Of a stretch of 64,000 nucleotides of DNA, positions 1-12,343 are shown piece after piece (position 1 is the first letter of the stretch; every line of letters begins with the position of its first letter). Below the pieces are notes generated by a model. That model was not told the DNA's origin. It searched no databases and was given only the letters and a program-made list of their open reading frames with translations. Both the position numbers and the translations under genes were made by a program. The DNA comes from Nicotiana tabacum (lineage: Eukaryota; Streptophyta; Magnoliopsida; Solanales; Solanaceae), in contig NC_134087.1 of assembly GCF_000715075.1 (NCBI RefSeq), positions 104,943,161 to 105,007,160 on the forward strand. The letters are read 5' to 3'.

Positions 1-1775
1 GGATTGCTAGGGAACTTCATTGAGGTAAGGAATTTGGACCCAAAACTCATTCCTGTGCTATTATTTCACGGATTAGAGATATAATTAATTGAATCTAAGG
101 TTAAAATTGCGGAAACTAGGGCTTGGAAACTTAGACCTTTGCTTGAGGATTTGAGGGACCTATTGTGGTTGAATTTCGGTAATTTTGATATGTATAAACG
201 CGTGGGGAGATAAGGAATCCATTGATATAAAAAATTTTGAATTTCGAGACGTGGGCCCGGGAGTCGGGTTTTGGTAATTTCAGGATTTGTGTTGTAAACG
301 GATTATTTTCGCTTGGGCTTCGCTCCCTTAGCATATTTTGATGATGTGATTCTGATTTTGGATAGATTCGACGTGGGTGGAGGCCGATTCGAGGGGCAAA
401 GGCATTGCCGGCTAGAGATTTGACCGGATTGAGGTGAGTAATGATTGTAAATGATGTTCTGAGGGTATGAAACCCCAAATCGCACATCGTTGTGCTATAT
501 TTAAGTGACGCACATGATAGATGACGAACGTGGAGTCGTGCACTGTTGGGGATTGTGACTTAATCCGTCCCGAATGACAATTTTACCGCGTAATTGGCTG
601 AAATCTATTTGCTATCATCATTATTTAGGTTGAATGCCATATTTGGGCTTCGTGCCAACTATTTGAACACTTAGTGGACTTTTATTTATATTTCCTCACT
701 ATTTTTGACTTTATACTTAAACTCAGTCATGTTATATTTCACTGTTTTCATACTCAACCATGTTTACTCTACTTTAACACTTAAATGATCTTTTAAATGA
801 TATTTTGGGTTGAGAATCATGTTTTACTATTTCCCGAGTGGCTTCTGAGGATTTTGACTGAGTAAGGACAAGGGCCTATGTTGTGAGGAAACATTTGATA
901 TTGATTGTGAGGCTGAAGGCCTGAGGTATGTACACCACGAGGTGGCTTGATTGATATGAGGCCGAGAGCCTAGTGATGATGCCACGAGATGGCTTGATAT
1001 TCCGCTTGGGCCGTAAGGGGCCCCTCCAGGAGTCTGCACACCCCCAATGAGCATGGGTACCCATTTTGATGTGAGATATAGCCCGAGGGGCTGGTATTGT
1101 TCTGAGATATTGCCCGAGGGACGGATTTGTTGATACTGTGCCCGAGGGGAAAACCTTTGTGTGTTTATTTTCCTTAATTGCCTGTCATTTACCTGCTTAA
1201 ATTGTTGAAAAAGGTTTTCGTGAAATTTAATTCGAGTTAAATGACTTTCACCTATCTTTTACTGGTTTTACTGCTTCATTATAGTCTGCAAATGTGCTTT
1301 ACGTGATTTCCTGCTTTCAGTCCTTATTTATGATTATTACTCACTGAGTTGGAGTACTCACTTTACTCCCTGCATCCCGTGTGCAGATTCAGGCGCATCT
1401 GGTCCCGCTCCCGAGTACTGATCTTCCCAGCTCAGGCCGATCCGAGGAGTCTCTAGGTAGCTGTCGGTGTTCGCAGCTCGGAGCTTCACCCTATCTTATT
1501 TCTCCATGTTTTTAATTACTGTATTAAACTCTGTAGTTTTCTCTAAGTATCCCAGATTGTTTAGTTGCTCATGACTAGTGACACTCCGGTATCAGGCTGT
1601 GTTGGGTTGTATTTTGGTATATTATACTATCATCTTCTTAAATCTTGGATTATTTTATCATTCTTTAGACTAGTTCTTACTGTTTAACTGTTAAATACTG
1701 AAATGGGAAGTGTCGGCTAGCCTTGTCTCCATGAGAGGCTCCATCACAACCAGGTCCGGGTTTAGGGCCGTGACA
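1..1775 (+). repeat. LTR fragment, 3' portion, Ty3/gypsy-like
   Basis: No coding potential is visible. The stretch ends at GGTCCGGGTTTAGGGCCG followed by TGACA, the usual 3' terminus of a plant gypsy LTR, and its middle (about 1080-1150) repeats a GCCCGAGGG phrase common in Solanaceae LTRs. The 5' end lies outside the window. Orientation is inferred from the GTGACA terminus, by analogy with element A, whose LTR ends the same way. Short ORFs here have no recognisable domain. It could be a solo LTR or the 3' LTR of an element extending to the left. Confidence 0.55.
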
Positions 1776-3919
1776 TAAATAAAATATAAGGTTCAATAGT
1801 AGAGAAATAAACAGTATAAATAAATACAACAGTAAAAGTAGCGCGGGATATAAAGGACCGCAACAACTACCACAGAGGCAAAGTAAACACAGAAAGAGAT
1901 GTAACTCAACACAAAAGGTAACAACCGGGGATCTCCCAGGATACCGTCCTATAGTCCCAAATATAAATAATAGTGGATCTCCCGGGATACCGTCCAGTAG
2001 TCCAACTCATAATGTGAGGGGATCTCCCGGAATATCGATCCGTAGTCCCAAATGTAAATACTCAGTGTAGGGGGAATCTACCGGGTGCAGTCCCGTAGTT
2101 CCAATGGAAATGTGCAGGGGAATCTCCCGGAAAATCATTCCATAGTCCCAAAGTAAACAAACAGGGGGATCTCCCGAGATACCATTCCGTAGTCCCAAAG
2201 TAAACACACAGCAACAGCAAGAAGATGTACACAATTCAATTTAAGTTCTATACCAAGGTAAAGCGGGTATTTCTAACCTAGCATGTTGCACGTAATCCAG
2301 ATAAGGCAGTTTGAACAAGTAAGGTAGTTAAGTCATTTAGACATGCTTTCTTAAGCTAACAACAAGCAAAAATTTGCAAGTAATATAAATAGGAAAGGAA
2401 ACATACTAGTAATTTCTTAAAGAAAATCGGATTTCCAACAATTATCATAGGAACGCATTCGTCACCTCATGTACAAGGCATTTCAATTATCAATAATACC
2501 AAATCCTAAGGGGAAGGTCCCCTACACAAGGTTAGGCAAGCCACTTACCTCGAACCGGCTCAAAATCAACTCGAAACCACGTTGTTTCCACGAGTACTCG
2601 ACTCTAAATTACTCAACTCTATTCAATTTAATTGCATAATGTAAATAACACTTCAAGTAACTGATTCTACAATTAAATTATAAGCTAATACGCGAAATTA
2701 GGTAAAATAACCAAAATGCCCCTCGGTCCCACATCTCGGAATCGGGTAAAATTTATATTTCAGAATCCTCATACTTTCACAAGTTCATACATACCAAAAT
2801 TATCCAAATCCAAGGTCGAATTCTCAATCAAAATTCGAATTCTAGGTCTAAGAACTTTCTTCCAACTTTTCCCTAATTTTCATCTCCAATCCGAAATTAA
2901 ATGATAAAACTAACTATAGATTGATGGAATATAACTAGAAAGGGTTAAAGAATTGTTACCCAATGAGTTCCTCTTTAATTTCCTCCCAAAATCGCCCTCT
3001 CCCGAGCTTCAATTTGATTTTTTTCAAGTTTTGAACTAAACCCTCAAAATTTCATATTTCTGCCCAGCGATTACCGCATCTGCGGTCCTGCACTTGGGGA
3101 AGAATGCATCGCAGGTGCGAAAAATCACATAACGGGTTGGGTCTGCATCTGCAGTCCCTTGGCTGCATAGTCGCTTCTGCTCCACATAGTCGCTTCTACG
3201 GCGCCGCACCTGCAATCCCACACACGCAGGTGCGGTTATGATAGGCTCAGCAAATTCCAATTCTTCCTAAGTCCAATTCCACTTCCGTTAAGCACCCGAA
3301 ACTCACCCTAGGCCCCCGGGACCTCAACCAAATATACCACCCTGTCCTAAAACATCAACGAATTTATTTTAACCCTCAAATCACATCAAACAACGCTAAA
3401 ACCACAAATCACTCTTCAATCCAAGCCTAAGGATTTCTAAAACTTCCAAGTTACACTTTCGATCAAAAAGTCTATCAAACCTCGTCTAAATGACATGGAA
3501 TTTTGCACACACATCACATTCAACCCTACAGAGCTACTCCAACTTTCAAAATTCCATTCCGACCCTCGGATACAAATCTCTCTATCGAACCGGAAACTTC
3601 AAAAATTCGACTTTCGGTATTTCAAGCATAAATGAGCTACAGACCTCCAAAACACAATCCGATCATACCCCTAAGTCCGAAATCACACCACAGAGCTAAG
3701 AGAACCGACAGAATTCCATTCCGAGGCCATCTTCATACTGCTCTGACTACAGTCAAATTTCTAAAACTTAAGCTCTCATTTAGGGACTAAGTGTCCCATA
3801 ACTCTCCGAAACTTAAAACCGAACATCCCGGAAAATTAAAATAGTAGAAATAAATACGGGGAAGTAGTTAATAGGGAATCGGGGCGTAAATTTTTTAAAC
3901 GACCGACCGGATCATTACA
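1776..3919 (-). repeat. LTR, Ty3/gypsy-like, minus orientation
   Basis: Read on the minus strand this begins TGTAATGATCCGGTCGGTCG at 3919, a typical LTR start. It contains GC-rich phrases of the CGCAGGTGCG type around 3060-3240, which I know from Solanaceae gypsy LTRs. Its other end abuts exactly the TGACA terminus at 1775, so the plus-oriented LTR may have inserted into this one. No target duplication could be shown. No protein-coding gene is supported. Confidence 0.5.
1927..2211. repeat. Short direct repeats inside the minus LTR
   Basis: Six degenerate copies of a 46-52-bp unit built on GGGGATCTCCCGGGATACC, followed by a TAGTCCCAAA phrase, start near 1927, 1974, 2018, 2070, 2116 and 2163. 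The GATCTCCCGGGATA part is partly self-complementary. An open frame across it is only a by-product of the periodicity. Confidence 0.7.
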
Positions 3920-4234
3920 TCGGTCTATATATCAGCTTCGTGAGCAATTAATGTTCCGCTATCCCAACCAAAATGCCAAAATTGGCTTCTATCTCTTACA
4001 TTACAAAATCCTCAAATTCCAAGCAAAAATCTGACTTGGAATACTTTATTCCCTTTCGCTTTCTGGAACATTTGGCTTACAAGGAACAATAACAATATAA
4101 ATAATACTACCATTCCACTATCCCTTAATAAGATCATTAACCAATCTATCGAATATATTTTACTAACATATAGAGAATCCAATTGGGATAGGAAAATAAA
4201 CCTAACAATCAGTTGGATTAAACCTTAATCTAGT
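3920..4234. other. Unassigned sequence upstream of the RNase H remnant
   Basis: About 300 bp of AT-rich sequence without an intact frame. It may be further decayed LINE ORF2, but no RT motif can be read. Confidence 0.3.
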
Positions 4235-4686
4235 TGGTATAAGCTAAACGTAGATAGTGCTTTTAACAAAGAAAATATTACTGGAGGCATATAAGGGGTA
4301 ATAAGGAATCAGTATGGTGACTGGTTAATAAGATTCACTTCCAAAATTAACACAAAGAATCCAATCCACGCAGAGCTAATGGCACTCTTCCAAGGGCTTT
4401 GTATAGCAAACAACAAAAAGCTATTTCCATTGGAGATGATGCTACACAGGTAATCTATATCATTAACGAAGGTAGCAAAGCTTACGAATCTATTATTAAT
4501 TCATGCAAGTTGCTTTTGGCACACATAGGCACGGTAGAAATGCATTACATCTTCAAGCAAGGGAATGAAGTAGCCCATGCCCTAGCAAAGCATGCAACAA
4601 TCATCCCAGTATTAAATAAAGTAGAATTTTGGTTATTTCCTCCACCTTTTGTTCTGACCAGGATGCTGGTAGACAGGGGGTGGTGA
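4235..4686 (+). pseudogene. RNase H-like (RVT_3) domain remnant, LINE type
   Basis: Translation from 4235 gives WYKLNVDSAF, the usual first strand of the RNase H-like domain found at the 3' end of plant L1-type LINEs. It is followed by HAELMALFQGL (the conserved Glu helix). After a one-base frameshift near 4430 come DATQVIYIIN and, further on, GNEVAHALAKHA, the conserved C-terminal helix. An in-frame stop lies in the glycine-rich turn. The fragment is therefore dead. An A-rich tail at 4848-4857 fits a 5'-truncated LINE insertion. A cellular RNase H-like pseudogene is the alternative. Confidence 0.6.
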
Positions 4687-6143
4687 GGGTGTTGTTAAAA
4701 CAATTTCTTTTAACTGTTGTAGAAACCTTGCTACTCTAGGTAATCATCATGCCATGCATGGATTACCATCTATCAATGATCCCCAGGATCATATCTACTA
4801 TTGTAATGTCTAACATTTTGGTTAATAAACTAATTATCTTTTCCATAAAAAAAACATAACTAGTCTTATCATGATATTCCCTCTTTTTTTTGGTTCCTCG
4901 AAAATATAGCTATTGATTCTCTATTAATCAATTTAGTAGTACCTAAATCAATAGGAACTACAATTTTCTACTTATTCTTATTGGATTGATACTATAATAC
5001 TTCTATATATAGAGACAAGGCAAAAGGAATTGATTTAAAAGGATGGTATTCCTGTTCTTACGTAGTGCTTTACAAGCACTAATGGTTCTTTATTAGGCTA
5101 GATTATTTGTTATGAAATTAATAGAATGCTTATTCATCTAATTCAAAATTCATATTTGTGCTAAATCAAAAGTAACTTATCTTTTCTTGTTTATAATTAA
5201 CAAAACAACCGTTAAATGGGCTAGGTTGAGTAAATTTTACTTACCTTGTTCTTCCCCACTTTATAAATTCCTTCAACGAGAGTAGATAGAACCTTCTTTT
5301 TTTTCTTCTACTCTGTTGAATAGCTTCTGCTGAAGCTTGATATGCTTCAATACCCAACCCTTCCTTTGTTTATCTTGATGCCATGGGTTTTCCCTTCACT
5401 TAATCCCTTTTAGTTTGATTAGGATTTCACCCAGATCTCCTTTCTCTATTTTGTCTACTGTGCACCCTTCCCTTTAGCCCTTTTCTTCTTTTTTCGTTTT
5501 TGCCAGATTTTCATCTGATGGGCTTCAGCCCTTTTTGTGCATTTCACTTTTTTTTACTTAGTTAGTTTGTTAAATGACTACTATATCCTTGTATAAAATT
5601 ATGGGATATTACAAAAATACTTCTCTTTGAAGGAAGAAAATTAATCGTATTGTTATAATACTTAAAGTTTTTCTCCAAACAAAGAATAATAATGACATCT
5701 GTAAATTTCTTTCAAAAAGTAAGAGGGGTATTGTTTTCCCATCCTAAAGGGTTACCGTCCCCATTCAAAAGGTGGAGAGGTGTAGTTTACTAAACCTTAA
5801 AGGTTAAGGGATTAAAGTAGAATTTACTCTATATTATATGTATATAATACATATGTATAGGAAAAATATACATTATGTCAGCTTTTTTTATACGGTTAAA
5901 AATATACATTTATTAAATATATATACTCCTTCTTAAGCTAATATTAAGGTTCTCTATGTCCCAATCACCAAAATATATTTGAAAAGCGATTTTTACCTAC
6001 CTATACTATATAGGAAACTTTATTATCCTTCGTAATCAAGTTTTAACTTAATTACATGGCCATATACAATTTACCAATTATATACAAATTAGTTTTAAAT
6101 GAGTATCCCTTTAAATTAGGAATTGAATAAGTTCCCATCCCTA

Positions 6144-6161
6144 CACTCTCTCTCTCCTGCG

Positions 6162-6197
<36 letters not shown>

Positions 6198-6200
6198 TTG
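6144..6200. repeat. (CT)n microsatellite
   Basis: Long, slightly interrupted run of CT dinucleotides. The overlapping Leu/Ser-rich ORF is an artefact of it. Confidence 0.9.
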
Positions 6201-6606
6201 TCTCTTCATCTCCCATTCTCTGTTATTTCTCCAATTTTTCTTCCTCTGATGTTCTCTACTTTTTATTCTTTCATGTTGTATATATTTTTAATGGAATTCA
6301 TCAATAGATTTTAATCGATTTACTATAGAGTTTTAATTTAGCAATTTCCTTTCATTTTGCACAATTGGTGTGCAAATTGAAATTGTCAATCAATAAATTT
6401 TGAAGGTGTTTGAATCTTCACCATTTACAGCCATTAAAAAGCTTTGAAGCTTTAAAATCAAATTTGGATTTTAAAAAATCATTATTTGTTTGGATTAACT
6501 ATTGTTGCAAATAATTAGAAATATTATTTGGAGTTTATATCTCAATTTTGAAGGTGTTTGGTGAAGATAAGACTTGATTTTGGTTGAATTTCAGATTGAA
6601 ACTCGA

Positions 6607-6631
6607 CGAAGAAGAAGAAGAAGAAGAAGAA
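6607..6631. repeat. (GAA)n microsatellite
   Basis: About eight tandem GAA triplets. Confidence 0.9.
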
Positions 6632-6855
6632 TACATGACATATAATATACTTACGAAATTGTAGTAAATTTATGTGTAAACTGTATTTAAGTTGTATTCT
6701 ATTATAAATATATATTTTTTTATTTAAATATTGTATGAAAGTTGAAAAATAGTTGTATAATGTATGATTGTTGTATGAAATTTCTATTTATGTTATACAT
6801 ACTATCATTTTATATAAAGTTATTGATATGTATCAAAATTATTTTAAGAGAGGAG

Positions 6856-6860
6856 GTTTT
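6856..6860. repeat. Target-site duplication of A, left copy
   Basis: GTTTT immediately before the LTR. It matches 63626-63630. Confidence 0.9.
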
Positions 6861-7587
6861 TGTCACGCCCCGAGCCTGAGCGCGAGAACGGCACCCAGTG
6901 CATCACCTATCCTTGCATACCACAGGCGACTAAGAGACTCTGAACATGTAATATCATATTTTGGCCATGGGCCACACTGCAAGATAATGTGCGATGCAAA
7001 ATATAAAACTAAATAGAGACTAACGCTAACTAAACGTTAACATAAAGCTGGGCCGGCAAGGCCGTCATAATTACTCCAACTGACAAGCCAACAAAATATA
7101 CGTACAGGGCCTACAAGCCCAACATACTGCACTAACTGACAGGATATATCTACAAGCCTCTACTGATAGATTTACTGTGATCGGAACATGGCTCTGACCT
7201 ACCCTTAACCTATCTACATATATGCACAAGATGTACTCCAAACTGCTAGACCCGACAACTCCGAAAGACAGGGAGCTTACCAATAAGGATGAACACGGGC
7301 ATACACCTACTGAGAAGGTCTACTCGTCTGTATGTCCGAACCTGCACGCATGAAATGCAGCGCCCCCAGAAAAGGACGTCAGTACGAAATAATGTACCGA
7401 GTATGTAAGGCAATATACTGAACCTGAAACTGAACTGATAATATAATAACTAAAATTAACTGGGAGTCAAAGAAAATTTGAAGATATGCTCATCTGCAGA
7501 TACTGTCTCAATTCTCTCAATATAGTGAGTAAAATAGACGTCCGGGCCTATAAGGCTCGGTATATATATATATTTGTGCTGCCATAG
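6861..7587 (-). repeat. Element A 3' LTR, distal part before B
   Basis: Aligns base by base with 61680 to about 62400 in the other LTR. It breaks at CATAG (7583-7587), where element B starts. Confidence 0.92.
7583..7587. repeat. Target-site duplication of B, left copy
   Basis: CATAG before the TGTGAGCAC start of B, repeated at 55143-55147. Confidence 0.9.
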
Positions 7588-10500
7588 TGTGAGCACATGA
7601 TTTTTGCCTCGCATAAATTACTCCTACAGAATCTCCAAAATTAGGATTTTTCTTTTTATTTATTTGGTTTTTAGGAATTAATTGCCCATTTTGTGTTTAT
7701 TTACATTTTGTGCGCATATTTAATTTTATTTAAATCATGAAAAATAGAAAATAATATCACGCATTGAATTTAAGATTTAATTTTACGTTTTTAGATTAAT
7801 TAGTAAATTTTACATTTTAATTAGATCAATACCGGAGAACCTCCAAGGCTCCCTCATTCTAAATTCCCATTTTCCTTCCCTCGAATCCCCCTCAAATTGA
7901 TCGAATATTGGGTCACAAGAAAGCCCTAATTACTTAAACTCGAATCCAACGAGCCTTTTGAAGATTCTAGGCTGTAATGGCCTTTACTCGTGTGTTTTCA
8001 CATGAAAACATGCGATTAAAGGCCGTTCTTGTCAAGAAATCGAAGGAGTTCTTCAAGTTGGTTTAAGTCCGTCATGAGCTACTGTAGGTATTTCTTTTTC
8101 AGTTTTCTTTTGTTAGTCTTATTTACTTCTTCTTTCATTTTTTTACCTTTCATTGCCATCTGCTTCTCCCTCTTCTTTTAAACTCTTTGTTTTCCCAGTT
8201 TTAGAGTCGTCCTTGACATACATGTTAGTTTTCTTGTCTTTAATTAATTAGTGTAAATAGTTCGTTATTATTTAGTTTCAATTTCATTAAATGTTTGTTC
8301 ATTAGTTGAATTTCCAAAAGTTTCTTGAATTGCTTATTTTTTTTGTTTTGCTTCAGTTAATTTGGTTCTGATTGTATTTGGACCTGGGTTTCATGCCTTT
8401 AGTTTCAGGCTCATGGTTTGAGTTAATTCAACCCAGGGTCAACTTGACCCATACCCGTTTGGTCTATCTGGTAAAAAACAAGGTAACTAAGGGTTATTTT
8501 TGGGTAATGTACTAAGAGAATCTCTCAAGTAACTACCTGAGAAGCTTCCCAGAAGCTGCATAACATACTTACTTGACCAACAAGTCAGTAAATGAAGGAC
8601 TAAGCAGCAAAGAGGAACATTTGAATAAGGCTGCCCTAGTAATTTGCCTATAAAGGCATAGTTACTTGGGGTTAAATTCAGATTTTAGAGATTGGAGGGA
8701 TTGGAAAAAAGCTAAGAAAACTCAGAAAAAGAGAACGGCTAAAAACTGAAGAAAAATCATTGTTCCATTGCAAGTCTTTTGTGATTTCTTAAGTTCCTAC
8801 GCCTTGAAAAGGTCTTCTGGTTAATATAGCTCAAATGGATTGAAATTGGGTGTTTGGGTATCGGTTTTGAAGTTTCCTTTGTCATTTGCTCGAGTGAGGT
8901 TGCCTTTTATTGTTTTCAAACTCAATTTGGTTGAGCTGTTGTTGTTGTTGTTTGCTGGCTGCTGTTCTGTTGTTGATTCCCTTCCTTCCCTCTTATTTGC
9001 TTTCCCAGGTACCTTCTTAGCTCATGACTGAGGAGTGATTTCGAACATGTAATAGAGTGGAATTTCTGTCAAATGAAGATTGCATTCAAAGCTGATTTTC
9101 CCCAGTTCTTTTAATGTTTTCCATGTTCTGTAATTAGTCTTTGAACTATTAGTGTCAATAAGGTTCTCTTTTCTCTGAAATGGTGTATGTGAAAGTAACC
9201 TGCAGTAGTGCGCTACATTTGCACATAACTATGGACTGAGATTGAGCTGTTCAAATGGTCGAAACTGTCCTGTTTCTTTTGATTCCATGGTCGTAACTTA
9301 GAAGCATGTGGATGTAGATCATAAATCTATTTGTTCATATCTTAGTTCCTAAATCCCTGAATCCTTGAAGTTATTTCTCTTGCTTATGTTACTCTTTCAA
9401 CATTAGTGATGAATCTGTTGTTACATTTGCTACTTAATTTTTCTTATTTCTTTCTGATTATATGTTGTGAAAGTTGAAACTATGCTCTTAAAAGTTTAGT
9501 ACCATATTGGATTTGGTGGTAGAAAATCTATGAAGTAGATACATATTTGGTTTTGAAAATGGTCTGATATGAAAAAAGGGAATGATGGTCGAAGTTATTT
9601 TTTTTAGATTAAAGGTGTACTAATATGATATGGGTTGTGAATAAGCTGGTTAAATTGGCATTAGTGTTTAAGTTTTAGAATGTTTAGCTAGCTCAAAAGT
9701 AAAGTTAGTTCAATTACATGTTTTCACATAGTCTTGGTTACCTTGCACGTAAATGATTTTTGCACAAATATTTGGCTTTAAAAATGGGATCCAATGCTGG
9801 CTCAACCGAAGAACATTCCACTACGGGCTCAATTGCACGCCCCAGATCGATGAAGTATTCGCTGCTTCGATTGGGCTCATTTTGGGCCCAAGCCTGAAGG
9901 CATCGTGAATGGATTGTTTACCCTTTTGTTATCTGGTTTTGTTTGTTTCATCATATGCAGCTCTTTCATTTAGTTGCTTTAACGTGGAAATAATTTCCAT
10001 TTAGACAATTGTTTGCTTTAATACCATGTCGGCTAGTTGTTTTATAGGTTTAAACAATTAATTAGAATCCCTTTAAGTTTTTCCTTAATTAACTAGTTTT
10101 TCTAAAATGGATCTGAGGTGAGCCATAGTAGATAGTAAATAGTTTATGGCCCTCCGAACTTTAGTTTGAATATCCTTTCAAAATGGAATCGAGGTGCGCC
10201 GCGCGAAATAAAATCTCAAATGCGTGGCCTTCATTTAATTACTTTTTTTTTTAAAAAAATCTTTAGAATTAGAGGCGTGCCATTAGTTAAATTTTTTATG
10301 GCCCTCGCAAATTTGAAAGTGCGTAGTTGCTTTAGGCGTGCCATTTAAATCAATTTCCTTAAACTCGGGTGTGCATTTCATATGACCCAACACCAATTCT
10401 CAACAACGTTAAATAAAATATGTCGTGGATCGCGGGTGCATTTCATGTGGCGCGGTATAAGGAGCGTTTTAAATAACGTTGAATCTTTCTAAAATTAATT

Positions 10501-10864
10501 AAAGGCGGCTAATAAGTTAAAATGTACATAGGCCAAAACATGTATTAAAATCAGATAATAGGCCAATTATGATAGTTTAAGCGACCATGCTAGAACCACG
10601 GAATCCGGGGGTGCCTAACACCTTCTCTCGGGTTAAAAGAATTCCTTATTCAGAATTTCTGGTTCGCAAACTTCAAAAGGAAAGTCGAAATCGTCCTCGA
10701 TTTGGGATTTAAAAATAAACCGGTGACTTGGGACACCAGAAAACAAACCTTCCCAAGTGGTGAATCTAAATTTAATGAATAAATAATCCCATTTCGAATA
10801 ATGTCACTTAAAGTGGAAAAACTCCCTTGTACTACCTTCGGGTAGTGTAAAAAGGAAGTGGACA
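7588..10864 (+). repeat. Element B 5' LTR, internally deleted
   Basis: 3277 bp against 4021 bp for its partner at 51122. Three gaps explain the difference: about 45 bp near 7809, about 670 bp near 7825 and about 27 bp near 8627. The large gap corresponds to about 51405-52075 and removes the part of the 3' LTR that carries the AACGACGTCGTT palindrome and the TATA-like sequence, so the upstream copy probably lacks a promoter. A 63-residue frame at 8840-9031 recurs in the partner LTR but starts at TTG and has no known domain. Confidence 0.9.
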
Positions 10865-10868
10865 GCTC

Positions 10869-10886
10869 TGGTGACTCTGCTGGGGA
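10869..10886 (+). other. Element B primer binding site
   Basis: TGGTGACTCTGCTGGGGA, four bases after the LTR end. It differs from the D site at one position (TGGCGACT in D). From memory, Ogre-type elements use a tRNA-Arg primer. That assignment is unverified here. Confidence 0.75.
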
Positions 10887-11987
10887 CCGAACCCAGAATC
10901 TCTGGTTTAGGGTTCAAGAATTTGAGCTTAGAATAGCTATCGTGATTAGCTTTATCTGTTATCTGATTTTCCTACATGTTTTGAACCTAATGTGCTAAAT
11001 GATTTACCGCTTCGATATTCTGTGAATTGTATATAAACTGCAACGAAACCCTTCCTCTCTCTGAGTCTTCTAAATCATGGAGAAGGGTGCACTTCGTGTG
11101 GATTATCTTCTGTCTAGAGCCTTTTCCCATTTTATAATGAGGTTCGGACAAGTTGCTAAGCCGGTGAAGCTTCTGTATTCCCGGTACGTTGTCCCCCTCG
11201 GCTCGAGTTGTCCGCTCGGGTAAGCCAAGCATAGAACAATAAACCCAGGTTTTAAACCTAGTATAACAAAGCCTCATGCTGGATCCCTAGAAGGAACATT
11301 CGTTTGCATCACGTGCATTTGACTTAGGAGACTCAACACAGGGATTGGGTCTATCTAGGACAGGTGTACCCGAAATGAAAAGGCCATCCTGATGCATCCT
11401 ACTTGCTACTTGTGCATTTATTTGCTTCGGATTTGCATGTTTACCGGCTTATGAATAATAGGAGAAAATTTGGGGAAAAAAAGAAAATCAATGTGAGGGC
11501 TCGGAGAGATAATTACTTGTTTTGAAAAATCAGTGTCCAAAATATGTTGAAACTTTGACAAAAAAAAAATTTTGTTTGAAAGATAGTTGGTTTATTTTCT
11601 TCCAATCTGCCTGAACTACGCCAGTTTGATTCTCAACTGATGTGGGATACGTAGGCAACCCTCATTGGGTCCAACTTCCCTTTTTTGCAAGAATACCCAA
11701 AAACAACAAAATTTTATTTTTGTCACAATAAGCAGGGTGATGCCGTTCTTGCTTAAATAAGCCGAATGTCTTCAAAAAAGGCGTCGGAAGGCTGTTTTTT
11801 GCAAGAATATCCCCTTTTGGTCATTTTTGTACGGTTAGCAGACACATCCTTAAAATCTTCTTCCCCGAAGTATTGAAAGGTCGTATCTGCAAAACTGGGT
11901 TTTATTCTCAAAGTAAAATTTTGAAAACAAAATGGTATCACTTTTGGGTCAAAATGAGTGACTAAAATACCTTAATAAATGTGCAGG
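10887..11987 (+). other. Element B leader with candidate 5' intron
   Basis: No ORF. It is similar to the D leader, with a nearly identical block ending in CTAGGACAG|GT at 11363/11364. A GT at 11364 and a GCAG ending at 11986, one base before the ORF1 ATG, could bound a 623-bp intron, matching a 262-bp candidate in D. One copy of the iterated GAACTACG motif lies inside (11612-11675). Confidence 0.5.
11612..11675 (+). repeat. Iterated structured motif, copy 1 (B leader)
   Basis: GAACTACG, then CAGTT before TGATTC, then GGATACGTAGGCAACC, then AACTT. AGTT and AACT can pair. Confidence 0.65.
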
Positions 11988-12343
11988 ATGAGTGCAAATG
12001 AAATGGAACCCTTCACAGTCCTTAAAGAGATCCCCTTACAGCTCCACATGTGGTGGAATGATCTAGGAAAAGGCAGTAGAGAAATAGTTGTAATAGTTCT
12101 GGGAGGCCTCGTCGGACTATTGAACATCAAGCCAAGGTTGGACATAATTGAAGCTTTAATACCTTTTTGGGACCCGACTCGCAATGTGTTCTACTTCTCT
12201 GACTTTGAGATCACACCTACATTGGAGGAAGTTTCAGGTTATGCGGGCCTTAGCTGAAACTTTAGAAGTCGATATCCATTGGCACCAAGACCGGTATCCC
12301 CCCACAGATTTCTGGATTTGTTGAGTATTAGTTGGGATATTCG
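11988..12343 (+). pseudogene. Element B ORF1, N-terminal part (split by C)
   Basis: Begins MSANEMEPFTVLKEIPLQLH and is clearly homologous to D ORF1 at 25533, sharing MWW-DLG, FWDP-NVF-FSDFE-TPTLEE and GYAG. The protein is the extra ORF found upstream of gag in Ogre-type elements, and its function is unknown. One stop (TGA, 12255-12257) follows GYAGLS. The frame otherwise runs to the target site of C and continues in phase at 15004. The ATG at 11988 was chosen because D starts at the equivalent place, just after an AG that may be a splice acceptor. An ATG three codons earlier (11979) is possible. Confidence 0.8.

Larger units (their letters stand above)
4858..6855. other. AT-rich intergenic DNA without recognisable genes
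   Basis: Low-complexity, AT-rich sequence with many stops in all frames. It contains a (CT)n run, a (GAA)n run and TTGTATGAAA-like repeats near 6650-6790 that recur on the far side of element A (63700-63850). This is probably the older DNA into which A inserted. No promoter or exon can be supported. Confidence 0.5.

Noticed and set aside
4235..4686. Host RNase H gene
   Set aside because: Frameshift, internal stop and an A-rich tail fit a truncated LINE better.
6123..6314. Leu/Ser-rich ORF
   Set aside because: Produced by the (CT)n microsatellite.
8840..9031. 63-residue hydrophobic ORF present in both B LTRs (also 53120-53311)
   Set aside because: It starts at TTG, is kept only because LTRs are copies, and several of the few differences change amino acids.
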